NCBI GenBank assembly: GCA_000827265.1 | Contig: KN834847.1 | Location: 126,949 to 190,948 of the forward strand | DNA: 64,000 nt | From: Collybiopsis luxurians FD-317 M1 | Lineage: Eukaryota > Basidiomycota > Agaricomycetes > Agaricales > Omphalotaceae | Reading direction: 5' to 3' | Part shown: piece after piece, positions 45,252 to 56,063 of the stretch | Numbering within the stretch: the first letter of the stretch is position 1 | Layout: every line of letters begins with the position of its first letter | Program-made: the position numbers and the translations under genes | Notes under the pieces: generated by a model | What the model saw: only the letters and a program-made list of their open reading frames with translations | What the model was told of the DNA's origin: nothing | Database searches by the model: none

Positions 45252-46016
45252 CTAGTACAGAAAGGGAAAACTTATAACAGTTAAAAACTTAAAGTCATGG
45301 TTTCAAGTTTAGTTCAGAAGTACCAGTTCAGCTAAAGAAAGTTAGTTAAGAAAGAGCAAAGTCATAGCAGGCCTGAGTTTTACAGAACTCGAGAAGCAAA
45401 ATCTGTTAAGCCTATTATTATTTGTATTCTGTGCAATTGTATATTGAATTCTACTTTGAAAAGACCCCCTTGAACTCAAGTGTTTGACTTAAAAGTGTGT
45501 TGGTGTTGGTGTGTGTGTGTGTTTGTTGCACATTCACTCTTGCACTTAGCCCAGAGTCAGCATATCAATGGGGCTACAGGAAACATAAACAACATACCAG
45601 CATTCTCCAATGCCTGAAGGAGTGTGTTATGAGGGTGGAGCAATAAATGCTTCAGCAATGGTTGGAGCTCAGAGGATGCTGATGTACAAACAGATAATGA
45701 TCAGCTCTTGATGTCCTGGCTGATCTTCCCTTGGGCAATACACAGGGAGCAGCGGTGAATTATCAGGAGGGGGAGAGGGAGAGGTCTTGGGTATTAATGT
45801 GGCCTGCACAAGCATTTGCCATAAATCAATGAAGACATTTATCCAGATAGCAAGATTTTTGTAGGTGAGGGAAATCTGGTAGAGGGAATCATGGAAATCC
45901 TGCAGCACAAACTTGTTCAGAGTTGGAAGCTTTTTGCAGATGAGTCTGTATCTTGAGATGACTGCAACTTGAGCAGGACCCAGGGGGATAATAAAATCTC
46001 CTGCAAGGTCAGAACA

Positions 46017-46668
46017 TTATGAAATCACATTGATGTGATTCATCATCAACCAGAAAGGTAGGACAATCCAATGCATAGTAAAATTCTGAATTCGCCATAT
46101 GAATTTCAGAATTGCCCTGTGACAAAATAAAAGAGGGAGCAACTTGAGGATCTCAGAATCTGGAGCATCTGATATATACTTTAGAATATTCATGGTGTCC
46201 TGAATATGAGTTTCAGCCAAAAAATTGCTGAAAAGAGAACATGTCAATATTGAAAGCTTTGAAAGTTATGATGACTCACCTGGGGATGGTATTCCAATTC
46301 TTCAAAGCCTGTTTCCTGGATCCAGTATCACAAACTATTGGGGAGACTGTGAAAGAGGAAGAAAATGGAAGGCCTTTGCCCTCTCCTGTGGGACCTGTGT
46401 TTTGCACAATTACTAGCTTGCTAACCATTAGATCTTCAGATATTTTGCCAAAAACAGCTATGACAGTGGATGCGGCAGGTGAATCAACAGTCCCAGTGGT
46501 AAGAACTGTTGCAATATTATGGAGTAATGTGAGGGGTTGATGTTCCTGATTGCACACTTTGGGTTGAGATTCTTTGAACTGTTTGTGAGACAGTAGAGTC
46601 AAAAGTAGAATTATATTGCCTCGAAGGTCGCTCGAATAAAATTTGGGGGAGCTAGGAACCATATCCAT
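46017..46668 (-). CDS. Hypothetical protein, 199 aa
   Basis: Exon 1 (46280-46668) begins MDMVPSSPKFYSSDLRGN and exon 2 (46017-46227) begins within SNFLAETHIQDTMNIL; the 52-bp intron has GTGAGT and TTTTCAG ends and keeps phase. The stop is TAA. The C-terminal 50 residues are hydrophobic and aromatic (LLPLLFCHRAILKFIW, WIVLPFWLMM), possibly membrane-associated. Further protein-like sequence downstream (45669-45960) may belong to additional exons if the TAA lies in an intron. No recognised family. Confidence 0.5.
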
Positions 46669-46956
46669 TGATAGTATGGTGGTGGCAAAAGAAGTATGAT
46701 AAATGAGTCATTCCAATTTCCCAACCACATGAAACAAAACAATTTGGGCACTTAAATTGTTCTGGTGGTATTACATGAATGCATTTTGGATACAGCTAGG
46801 TACAGAATAAGAGTACATTGATTAATGCAACACAGGAAGTATTTGTGAGCATAACTTATCAGAAGCCAGGGTGTGAATGGTCATACAAAGACATGTGCTG
46901 ATCAGGGAAGATGTATGTGCAAATCAGAGGATGTCCTGCATGACAGGAAAGAGTCC

Positions 46957-47235
46957 CTATTCTGTAGGCAATGAAATGGATGGACACCATTTCTCAATTA
47001 AATTACTGGTAGCATTGAACTTGACCAGACTGGCACATACCCATAACTCCCCAGGAAGCTCTGTGAGATTATTCTTGTGTACATTGAACTCTTCCAACCT
47101 CTTCAATCTCCTGATCCCTCCTGGCAGCCTTTCCAACCTGTCATCAGCACAGGATAGCCTCTCAAGGCACTCCAAGTCTCCAATGGTAGAAGGGAGGGTT
47201 TTGATATTATTATTTGAGCATAAGAATTCATGCAA
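46957..47235 (-). pseudogene. Leucine-rich repeat fragment, adenylate-cyclase-like
   Basis: Four LRR units in one open frame: NNNIKTLPSTIGDLECLERL, DDRLERLPGGIRRLKRLEEF, NVHKNNLTELPGELWVCASL and VKFNATSNLIE. The 23-residue unit with LPxxIxxLxxL and the phrase NNLTELPGELWVCASL resemble the LRR region of fungal adenylate cyclase (Cyr1/Uac1), but other LRR proteins are possible. Neither a cyclase nor a phosphatase domain is present. It sits directly downstream of, and on the same strand as, the decayed topoisomerase II, so it is a gene fragment and not a whole gene. Confidence 0.7.
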
Positions 47236-47379
47236 TTATTGTTATCAGTTCCATTGAAGCTGTTCATCACACCAGTGCCATTCTGACCACCATGTAACCA
47301 GTACTTCGGCATTGAGTTTGAGATTATCACATTCAAGTCTTTGCCATGCTGATTCTCTCCTGGAATAACAGTCTGCGAA

Positions 47380-50300
47380 GACATCATTGCCATTGTCGAG
47401 GCTGGGTCTGCTAAAAACTTGTCCAAATCCACATTCCACATGTCCTTTGGTGACTTTTTAGGCAGAACCATTATTTCTGTTTGCTGGTTATCAGCTTGTC
47501 AATGAAGTTTTTCCATCTGAAAATGTATTGGATCAATGCTATTGCACAGTAATAAGGAAAAATGAAGTCACCTTTTCCTTTGTTAGGCTGTAGATGGGCA
47601 TGTTCAACAGACAGTCATAGTCACTGGTAGATGTTGACTCTCCCACATCATCTTCCTTGTCCTCATCTTCAGCTTCAGCCATGTTCAAAGTAGCAGCAAC
47701 CTTGGCCTTTTTGGGGATTGGAATGAACTTGTGAGCTTTCAGATCCATGACGATGTTGGCTTTCTTTTGCACATTAAGTGACAGTTTCTTGTTGACAATT
47801 ATCTGAATGAAACGACAGTCACAATGGCCAGGGAGACTTGAAGTTTATGCTTTCAACAAGCATTCCTACTGGTCATAATAAAACTGTCAGGGCAGTCACT
47901 TGGTCCCCTTCAGAAAACACTCTTGCAACAGTGTTGTTTGACAAGAATATCAGAATCTGGGAATGGAAAATAGATGAAGACAGAAATCCAGGTGAATGGG
48001 AACATGTGAGTTTATTGGAGGGCCATGAAACAGAGTGTAAAAGTGTGGCCTATTCAAGTACAGGAACACTTCTCACGAGCTTGCTCAGAGAGGCATTCAT
48101 GGACTCTTTGCATTGCTCCCAGTAAGTGGTCCTGCAGAAGAATAGTAAGAAGTTTATCCTAGCAGACAGACAAAAATCATGCTGACCTTTTGCTTCTGAT
48201 AGTAGGATAGTTGAGAGGGATAAAACTCTTCCAAGATTGCCTCTGGTGACTCATATTTCTGAATTTTCCCATCCAGGTCAAAACATATCATGCTACTGGT
48301 AGAGACTTTGGAGATGAGTTTGAAGTATTCAAGGAGCCCCTTCTCTTCAGCTTTTGCAACTTCCTTGGCATCCATCTGGACCACAAAGTGGATGTTCTCA
48401 TTAGCATGATGTTCTTGGTAGTTCTACAGCAGTCAAAATTTGATAATGATCAAAAATTAATAAGTTTGAACAAATACTTTGACCGATCCATTCATTTTCT
48501 CACCGCTGGTCATCATAGCCTCAAGTTCACCCTTAAAGGTCTGTGTCCATTTGTGAATCAGAAGTTCAGTAATTTCTACTGTGGTATCATTGAGCTTGGT
48601 AATAACACCTGAGACATCATACTTGTTTTTTGCAGTTTGCTTAATTTTGGCTTTGAATCCTTGCCACCACAGATGCATAGGGACAAGTTCTTCATTATTC
48701 ATGAGACATTGGATGTTTAAGATGATATTGATAGGGTTAAAGCTAGGGATGTTTGTGCTCCAGCCTTGATGTCAAGTCAGTGAGAATGCGAGGTCACAAA
48801 AGATTCACTTACCAGTTCCTATACCTTCAGCCCCATTGATGAGCACCATGGGAACAACTGCCATATAAAATTCAGGTTCAATGAGTTGATTGTTGTTGTA
48901 TTGAGGGTTAAGTAAAGGGTCATCATCAGGATGAAAAATTGTTTGAGCGATGGACATGGGCAAGGTATTACTGTACCTGCCCAAGGTGTGATCTTTGCCA
49001 TGTTGGTCCCTCATTCCAAACTGACCACTGGGGAACATTAGATTCAAGTTGTTACTGCTGATGAATCTTGAGTGAGTGCAACAATTGTTTGAGTCAAGCT
49101 CATATCACTGTGGTGATAAGCTGCATGCTCTGCGACATAACCAACAAGTTGCATGACCCTGAAGAGTAGAGTTTAGCATCTCAAGAACTGCAGGTAGTAT
49201 CTGAACCACAAACCTTAATCTCCTTTTTGAGATTCCTCTTGAAGCAAGCCCATATAATTTTCCTCTGGCCGGGTTTCAATCCATCAGCAACGGAAGGGAT
49301 GGACCGAACATTGTCAGCCATTGAGAACAGGATGAGCTCCTTGTTGACAAACTCAGAGTATGGGATCTCCTTGAGTTGATGGTCCAAGAAGGTGCTGGGC
49401 TATGCCAGGGCAATCTGAGTGAAAATCAAAGGTAGGGAGGTTTGGGGGAAACTTACCTTGAACTGTTGAAGCCATTCCTTCTGATTGTCCACCTTCTTCT
49501 TGCTAAAAGCCAGTTCGATCAACTCTCAGTCTCCTTCCTGGGTGGGGGTGAAGGGGATGACATGCTTGGCCATATCACTGAAATAGCCATGGGCATCGGC
49601 ATCGGTACTTGTGCCCAGCCCCTGGAACAGTCTTAAGTAGGAGAAGATACAAAGGATTTGGATTCTTACCTTGAAATATTTACTCTCCCATTTGTCAGCA
49701 CTGGGGGTGTCTTTTAATCACTGTTCATACTCCGAAATGGTGAAAAAGTCTTTACGTTGCTTCCCTTTCAAAACCTAAATGACCTGAAATCAGAATCAGA
49801 AATAATGAAATGTCATACAACTCACCCAAACAATAGGCATAACAAATTCCACCAAAAAGTCAGGGACTTTGAGGAGCGATGGATAGAAATGATCAAGGAA
49901 GTTGATCAATAAGCCTTTAATATGGGAACCATTGTGATCCTAAGTAGATGTAATCAGCGAAAGCATAATTTTGCAACATCTGGAACCATACATGATTGGT
50001 CATTATCATTAGTTGCCTGTAGCATAAGCTGGATACATTTGAGTAATCCTTATTGTGCTGCAATCCCATAATCTTCTTGATGTTCTGGATTTCTTCATTC
50101 TTCATGATTTGATTGTGTCGAGCCTCCTATACATTTAACAGTTTGCCCTGAAGGGGAAAAACTCCAAAGTTGTTACATCCAACAGCACCTAGACCTGCAA
50201 TAGCTAGCGCTTGCGCAGAATCTCCTTTGGTGAGAATCAGCATGCAATCTTTGCTGTCCTTTGTCCCAGCATTGTTTGCATCGGAAAGTTTCAGGAGTCC

Positions 50301-52083
50301 AGTTAACCTGAGCAGGGCATTAGTTTAATGCCAAAAAACAGGGCATGGATCACCTACTGACTACACTTGCTTCCATCAGTTTTCTTGATTTGCTGGTCAG
50401 CTTTGAACTTTGCCCAGTTGAGGATATTCTCAACGATTGGAGATTTCTGAACTGCAATAAAAGTCAGCAACAATTCAATGCATCTCTATCAAGATATCTA
50501 CCTTTCTTCATAAAATCATCTGAAAGCACCAGTTTAGTTCCAAACTTGGAAGCAGGCAGCATGAGCATCTCCTTTGTCTGACTGTCGAAAGTGAGGTTTT
50601 CAATCAAAGACTTGATGAAAATTCACATGTAGTTCTTAATCTGACCTGCTTTAGCAGTAGCAGCCTTGTTCTTTCTTCTGATAGCAGTGATTAGGTTCTT
50701 TGCTATCTGGTCTGCCATGATCTGCCATGAGGTTGACATGAGTTCAACCTTTGGTGGTAGAGATGGAATTGGCAAAAGAGACTTGCATAAAGTTACAACT
50801 TCCCAGCGAGGATGAACCTGCTTATAAATGGCCATCTGGTTCATTGAGCAGTGCCACCTGACTACTCAGCAGCTTCAGCTGAGACTGAGTTGAGATACAA
50901 CTCCACATAAGACTTCAAGTTTTTGACCTTCAAGTGCTCATCATTGAAGAACACCTTGATGTCCTTTACTGTATCAGCCATGTTGTAGATGTGCTTGTGT
51001 AAAAGTCCAGCTGTGTTGTTGTCAATCAAGTCCATGCTGAACTGTTTAAGGTCAGGGCAGAATGTAACATGAGTGAACTCCTCGCTCTTGGAGTTCTTTG
51101 TGATCTTTGCCTTTCTGCACTTGCTCATACTGTCTGTCCACATCTACTGGTACTTTTGGCTGGTATTCTTATCTGGGGTTTCAATGGTGAATTCATGGGA
51201 GTAGATGTTGGCAAGCTTGGCTCCATAATCATTATGAATACTGGTGAGTTTTTTCTTCTCATCATCATCATAGTTGGAACCAGAAAGATGATTGAAAATG
51301 AGCTCGGGAATGTAGATCTTTTTGGTGTTGTGAATCTCAATAGGAATACCCTTTCTGTTGTTATACACTGAGATGATGCCTTCATTAATCTCAATGGTGA
51401 CCTTGAGTGTGTCCATATTGGAATCGTTAATCTGAAAGTGGTCAAGTTGAGGGCAAAGTATACAATAAATGGTGCACCTTATTATCAGCAGCATTGACCA
51501 GAATTTCATCTACAGTTTGAAGAAACCCGGAATGTATCGAACCTCACAATGAACCATATGCCTAGAGTCAGCATTGTAGGTCCACATCATCTGTGTGATG
51601 GTCTCAACACTGCCAACATAAGAACTGGGTCATTTCAAGATGTGTTTGAGTTGAGTTAACTGCAGGAGAGTCAAGTCAGTAGGATGGCAACAAAAATGGA
51701 TAACAATGCACCTTCTGGTATGTATCGGAGACAATCTTCTCCTTTTTTGTGGGAGCAAGGTCTTCTTTCATTAGAGGCACTCCATCATCTATCTCTCTCC
51801 TCTTGTCCTCATCCACAGCATCTTCATCTGCATTGTCATTGTGGTCAACAAGGACCTTCTTTGCAACAACTTTAGATTTCCCAGTCATTTTTGTTGTCGC
51901 CACCTTTGTCTTTAGTGCAGCAGCAACTTTGGTGGTCTTGGGTTTTGTAGTCTAGAGAGCCTATTATATCTCATGTTGGGACAGCATTAAGATTTGTACC
52001 TTCTTGGGGGCAGGTCTATAGTTGTCAGACTTGCTGTCACTAATATCATTCATACCAAAATTTTTGCCCTCTGAAGAGCTCAT
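47380..52083 (-). pseudogene. TOP2: DNA topoisomerase II, decayed near-full-length copy
   Basis: All parts of the type IIA enzyme appear in order from ATG 52083: a charged N-terminus; the GHKL ATPase with DEILVNAADNK and NYDDDEKKKL; the transducer; the TOPRIM region with LTKGDSAQALAIAGLG and DHNGSHIKGLLINFLDHF; the YYKGLGTS-like block (GLGTSTDADAHGYFSDMA, about 49560-49625); the cleavage domain with GQFGMRDQHGKDHTLGRY (active-site Tyr kept) and PMVLINGAEGIGTGK; and C-terminal SLTKEKV and DMWNVDLDKFL. Decay is extensive. TGA replaces Arg in LKRP (51630-51632) and Trp at 50623 and 49718; TAG at 51144 and 50127; the TOPRIM EGDSA glutamate is Lys; two TOPRIM aspartates are Asn; the ATP loop is lost; there is a one-base deletion near 49063; and a foreign insert occupies 47815-48074. 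The functional gene must lie elsewhere. Confidence 0.95.
47815..48074 (+). pseudogene. CIAO1: CIAO1 (cytosolic Fe-S assembly WD40 protein) fragment inside topoisomerase II
   Basis: The plus strand encodes STSIPTGHNKTVRAVTWSPS, then WEHVSLLEGHETECKSVAYS and STGTLL, which I recognise as blades of the WD40 propeller CIAO1/Cia1, the targeting factor of cytosolic iron-sulfur protein assembly. On the minus strand the topoisomerase exon reads ...HLLGAMQRVHECLSEQAR up to 48075 and resumes RFIQIIVNKK from 47814, so the fragment sits precisely between these two adjacent residues. ACG occurs at both borders (47812-47814 and 48075-48077), consistent with a 3-bp duplication or microhomology. No terminal inverted repeats are present. 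Confidence 0.88.
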
Positions 52084-52199
52084 GGTGGATGTTTGTGCAA
52101 GAGTGGGATTCAAGGTCAACTGTCATGTGAGTTGCATTGACTGAGTTGTCACATGCCTATCATTCTGACTATCAGCATTCAGCTTGAATGCAGTCACAG

Positions 52200-55075
52200 T
52201 CAAGCAGAGTCCATATCACTTTTTTTTATATCATGGCCTGTCCCAACAAGGGCCATAGGCTGTGAAGTTGCAAAGTCCACACCACTCATCTTCTGTTCAT
52301 CAATGCCCTCAGCATTGGAAGATGCAATAGAACCATATCCCAGAAGATTATCAACTTCATCTCCTTCAACCTCACCCTCCTGAATATCCATATCATCCTG
52401 ATCTCCCTCCTCCTCATGAGTGTACTCATACCAATCCTCCTCTGCCATAGCCTGCCTGGAAGTACCCATACCTCTGGAAGTTCCTATTGGATCCATTTGA
52501 ACACCTTGGTCTTCTGACTTAGGAGTGAACAATGGGGTGTCAAGGAAAGGAAAAGAGGTGGCAGAAGAGTGAGCCTGACAGAAGGATTGAAGCCTATGAA
52601 TGGTATCCCAAGCATGGTGGATAAAGGATTCCATGCCCATAATTGAGGCAACCAGCATAGCAGGGGGATAAGGGGTTTTGCATTGATTGCAGTAATGGGT
52701 TTCAATGAGGAAGAGATAAGGAGTCAATAGAAGGGATTGGGAAGAAGGAATAGAGGAAAGGGAGGATAAAGGAACACTCTCAGAAAGATAAGGAAGGGCC
52801 AACAAAGCTGCATTTGATATTGAAGGAGAACAGAGAGGGCTTAATTCTGATGGGTGCAGTTGGAATGCTCAATCTAGGAAGCTACATATGACAACTGAAG
52901 ATACATGGAAGAAATGCATCGTATTAGCTCATCAAGAAGGCCTTGAAGGTGTTGCAGGTGACTAGGGGTGTATGAATCCAGGTCCAGATGAACTATATCA
53001 GCCAGCCAGTATCCTGTGGATATGATGTAATTCCCCACCAAACTGGGAATGATACAGGTGGAGGAAAGAAGACACATCAAGTTGATGAAGGTCCTGAATC
53101 CAATTGGAAACAATGAAAAGAGAGTGAAGGACCTGTCAATATTCCTGATCCCTGGTAGATAAGGCATCATGAAGATGACTCTCCATAGAAGAAGAATCAA
53201 GATAAGTTCAAAGAAGTGCAATGGTTTCATTTAAGAAATGGAGTTGGGACTTCATCTCTATCTTTTCCGATTCAACTCGGGAATGGGTCTGCTGAAGATT
53301 GGCCAAAGCTTCTCCCTGTAATCCTACAGCCTCTTCCTGCTCCCTCAGCTGCTTCTCCAACTGTTCCTTTTCCCCACATAAACCCTGGTTGTCAAACTCC
53401 AACTTGCTGATACATTCAGAAAGTTGTCTGTAGTGGGAAAGCAAATCCTAAAGCAAAAGTTAGAAAGGAATAGGGGATTAGGAAAGGAAACAGGAATACT
53501 GTAGAACCAAAGTGCTGTTCAAAATTTTCAACTTGCCAATGAAGCTCCTTAGTAACCCCCACTTCCTTCCAGACTTCTTCAAGTTCAACAAGATCCTTGC
53601 ATTGAGATTCCATAATTGAATGTTGAGTTGATAAAAGCTTAGTCGCATTGTTGAGATGTTGATTGATGCAACTCAGCTCTGCCTTCAATTCCTTCACTTC
53701 CTGCCATAAAGCCCCCATGTTGGCATGCTGCTTTGCAAGCTGAAGCTCCATATTACTGATAACACCCTGACTCTGGACAGATTTTTAGTTTAAATCCATC
53801 CAGTCATTCATGAGTCTTCCATAACCCTGATGCCAAATATCCAGAGAAGTGGAATTGGAAGGGACAGAGGATACATATTTCAGGAGGGGAGCAATTGTTT
53901 GGCCTGGAGGAGAAACTGGAAGAGGGGATCAAGGAGAAGGAGGATAAGCCTGAGTAGATATCTGCACAATAGGTTCACTGGGGACCTGGAAAAATAAAAA
54001 AAGTCAGAACTTGGGCTTTTATAGAAGAGAAAGGCAAAAAGACTTTCCAGAGCTGTCTGATTAACTGGGACCACTGTGGGAACAGGGACAGAAGGAGCAG
54101 TTTGGTTTGAGGAAGGCAGTTTGGCTCACAAACTACTTGGTTCCAGTGGCAATGACTGAACCCCATGAGGAGGACCTATCTTGATAATAGTAGGGACTGC
54201 AAATTGAACAGGAGAAGCATGGTTGACAGCCTGGGAAGATGGTAGGGGATTTGGAAACACCACACAAGCAACAGGTTGAGGTGGCTCAGTAATGGGAGTA
54301 GAAGGAGGAAAGGAAGGTTGTGAGTATGATGGAATAGGTGCTGATGACAGTCCAGCCACAGGAATCCCTGTGCCAGTAGAAGAACTTGGCAAACTGGACA
54401 AAATTGAAAGATAAGAGTCCAGAATGTGATCTGACACAAGGGAGGAATGACCAAGGTGGATTGAGAATCAGGATATAATGCTGTGAAGGACAGAGGGGGG
54501 AAGCTGAGTGCATCAATGAGCTTGACAGAACTGAATAACATCTGAGATATCACATTCCTCTTTGCAGAAGCATGCTTCAGACAATCCTCACACTGAACTT
54601 TATGAGCAGGGACTCTACACCCAATACCTGCCTTGTCACACCAAGAACATGGCACAATCTGCTTCTGGATGGTGTTGTTCCATTCATCATCCACTCTGCT
54701 CTTGACAGCACCCCAGGGCTGTATGGAGGTATTAAGGCAATCACAGATGATGGAGCAAATGCCTAATGGAATGTCTTTGAAATTGGATGGTAAAGGTGTA
54801 GACTTGGCAATAAAGGGGTAGGTGATCACCTGTTCAGCCTCCATAGCAATCTCATGATCTGGATGCAAATCTTTGTGTGGAGTGTAGGTTTGAGTGCATT
54901 TGGACAAAGGAGAGGGATGGGAAGAGGAGTGCACTGCATGTTTCTTTGATTTTGTCTTTAGAGGAGAGCTATCTATTTCTAATGTGCCTTCATTTGGAGG
55001 CTCTTCATTGGAGGTTGGTAGATAAGTGTGTAGGAGGGCTCCAGCTGCCTGCATGTGTCATCTCTTTGAGGGCAT
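52200..55075 (-). pseudogene. Lineage-specific protein with cysteine cluster and coiled coil
   Basis: From 55075: MPSKR then TGA (55058-55060) then HMQAAGALLHTYLPTS; translation may start at the second Met instead. A charged, Ser/Pro-rich region is followed by a cysteine cluster, CSWCDKAGIGCR then CEDCLKHASAKRNV (about 54625-54545), resembling the Zn-cluster of transposon-associated agaric proteins. Then come Pro/Val-rich linkers (about 54440-53880), coiled coil (ELQLAKQHANMGALWQEVKE, then KEQLEKQLREQEEAVGLQGE, 53750-53210) and an acidic tail (EEDWYEYTHEEEGDQDD) ending DMDSA at 52200. Several frames must be joined by introns I could not all place. Lineage-specific; function unknown. Confidence 0.5.
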
Positions 55076-56063
55076 GATGGTAGGAGAAAGAGAAGAAAGA
55101 ATAGCCAGGGTCAAGTCAACAGGCCAAATAAGGTTTGAGGGTCTGCATAAACCTCAAATCTATAATGTAATGGAGCTGCAGCAATACCAATCAGATCAAT
55201 CTGAAATCTAAGGTCTGGAAACCTTCTTGAGGGCTCAAAGGAGTAGAAGGGGGGTACTGTTATGCCCTATCCTATAAATTTTATTGCTCCTAAGGACCCT
55301 GAATACCCATCAAGACATCTTTTCCTTTGTACATCTAAAGTTAAATACATTTGATCAATATTACCTTCCACAGTTCCAGGAACAACTGAACCAACATCCC
55401 TCCCACAATGCATGTTCATTCACCTCTTTTTGTGTCACAAGAACCATGGATCTTGCATCAGCCTCAGCAGAGATCATGCCTTTTGGTCACTTTCATGGGA
55501 ATGTACTAGTACTATAAAAGGCACATAAACACTATATACAGTTTCTTACACTGTTATTACCTGAACCACTATCTTGTTTGCTCACTTTTCTCTTTTTCCA
55601 ATATCAGGTTTTGTATACTTCTCCTTCTGAATAACCAGTACAAACACCTTGTAATGAATATACTGATTTTATGCACTAACAAAATCCCACAATGTACTTT
55701 TGAGTACATTGCTCTTCCTGAAGACCCTTGATGACATCTACACAATGCCATCTTGGGTTCATATTACAGCTGATCAACTTACATATTTGGGTTCTATCTA
55801 CCCACATATTGCTCTATGTGTGTCCCATCTTGACCATGGACTCTGTTCAACAGGGTGTTGTAGTCTCCTCTGCCAGACCCTGAGGAGCTCAACTCATAGT
55901 AATCCCCTCTGTTGTCTTACCCTATCATTTGGCTTGGGTCTAATAGCTTCCTGCTATGTTTCTTTGAAGTATCTGCAGACTGTTTAGTCTGTTTCCCTTG
56001 CACTTTGGCTGTCTGATCACATGCTCTCTCATCATGTGAGGACTTCACTGCCTCTTTTGTTTT
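55076..56063. other. Spacer, nothing recognised
   Basis: No supported gene. A mixed AT-rich region; open frames under 100 codons overlap on both strands without motifs. Confidence 0.45.

Noticed and set aside
47380..52083. Helitron capture of topoisomerase, CIAO1 and LRR pieces
   Set aside because: I could not find the 5'-TC / CTRR-3' ends with a terminal hairpin, or any Rep/helicase remnant, around the cluster; the CIAO1 insert itself lacks such ends.
4891..55060. Nuclear genetic code with TGA as a sense codon
   Set aside because: Intact genes in the window end in TGA (gene at 1-1962, Myb at 22217, ubiquitin-like gene at 25434, and 43055-43650). The topoisomerase also carries TAG stops, a one-base deletion, a foreign insert and lost catalytic residues, so decay explains it better than recoding.
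52200..55075. Classical Zn2Cys6 transcription factor
   Set aside because: The cysteine spacing (CSWC...C...CEDC) does not match the C-x2-C-x6-C pattern, and no fungal-specific regulatory domain follows.
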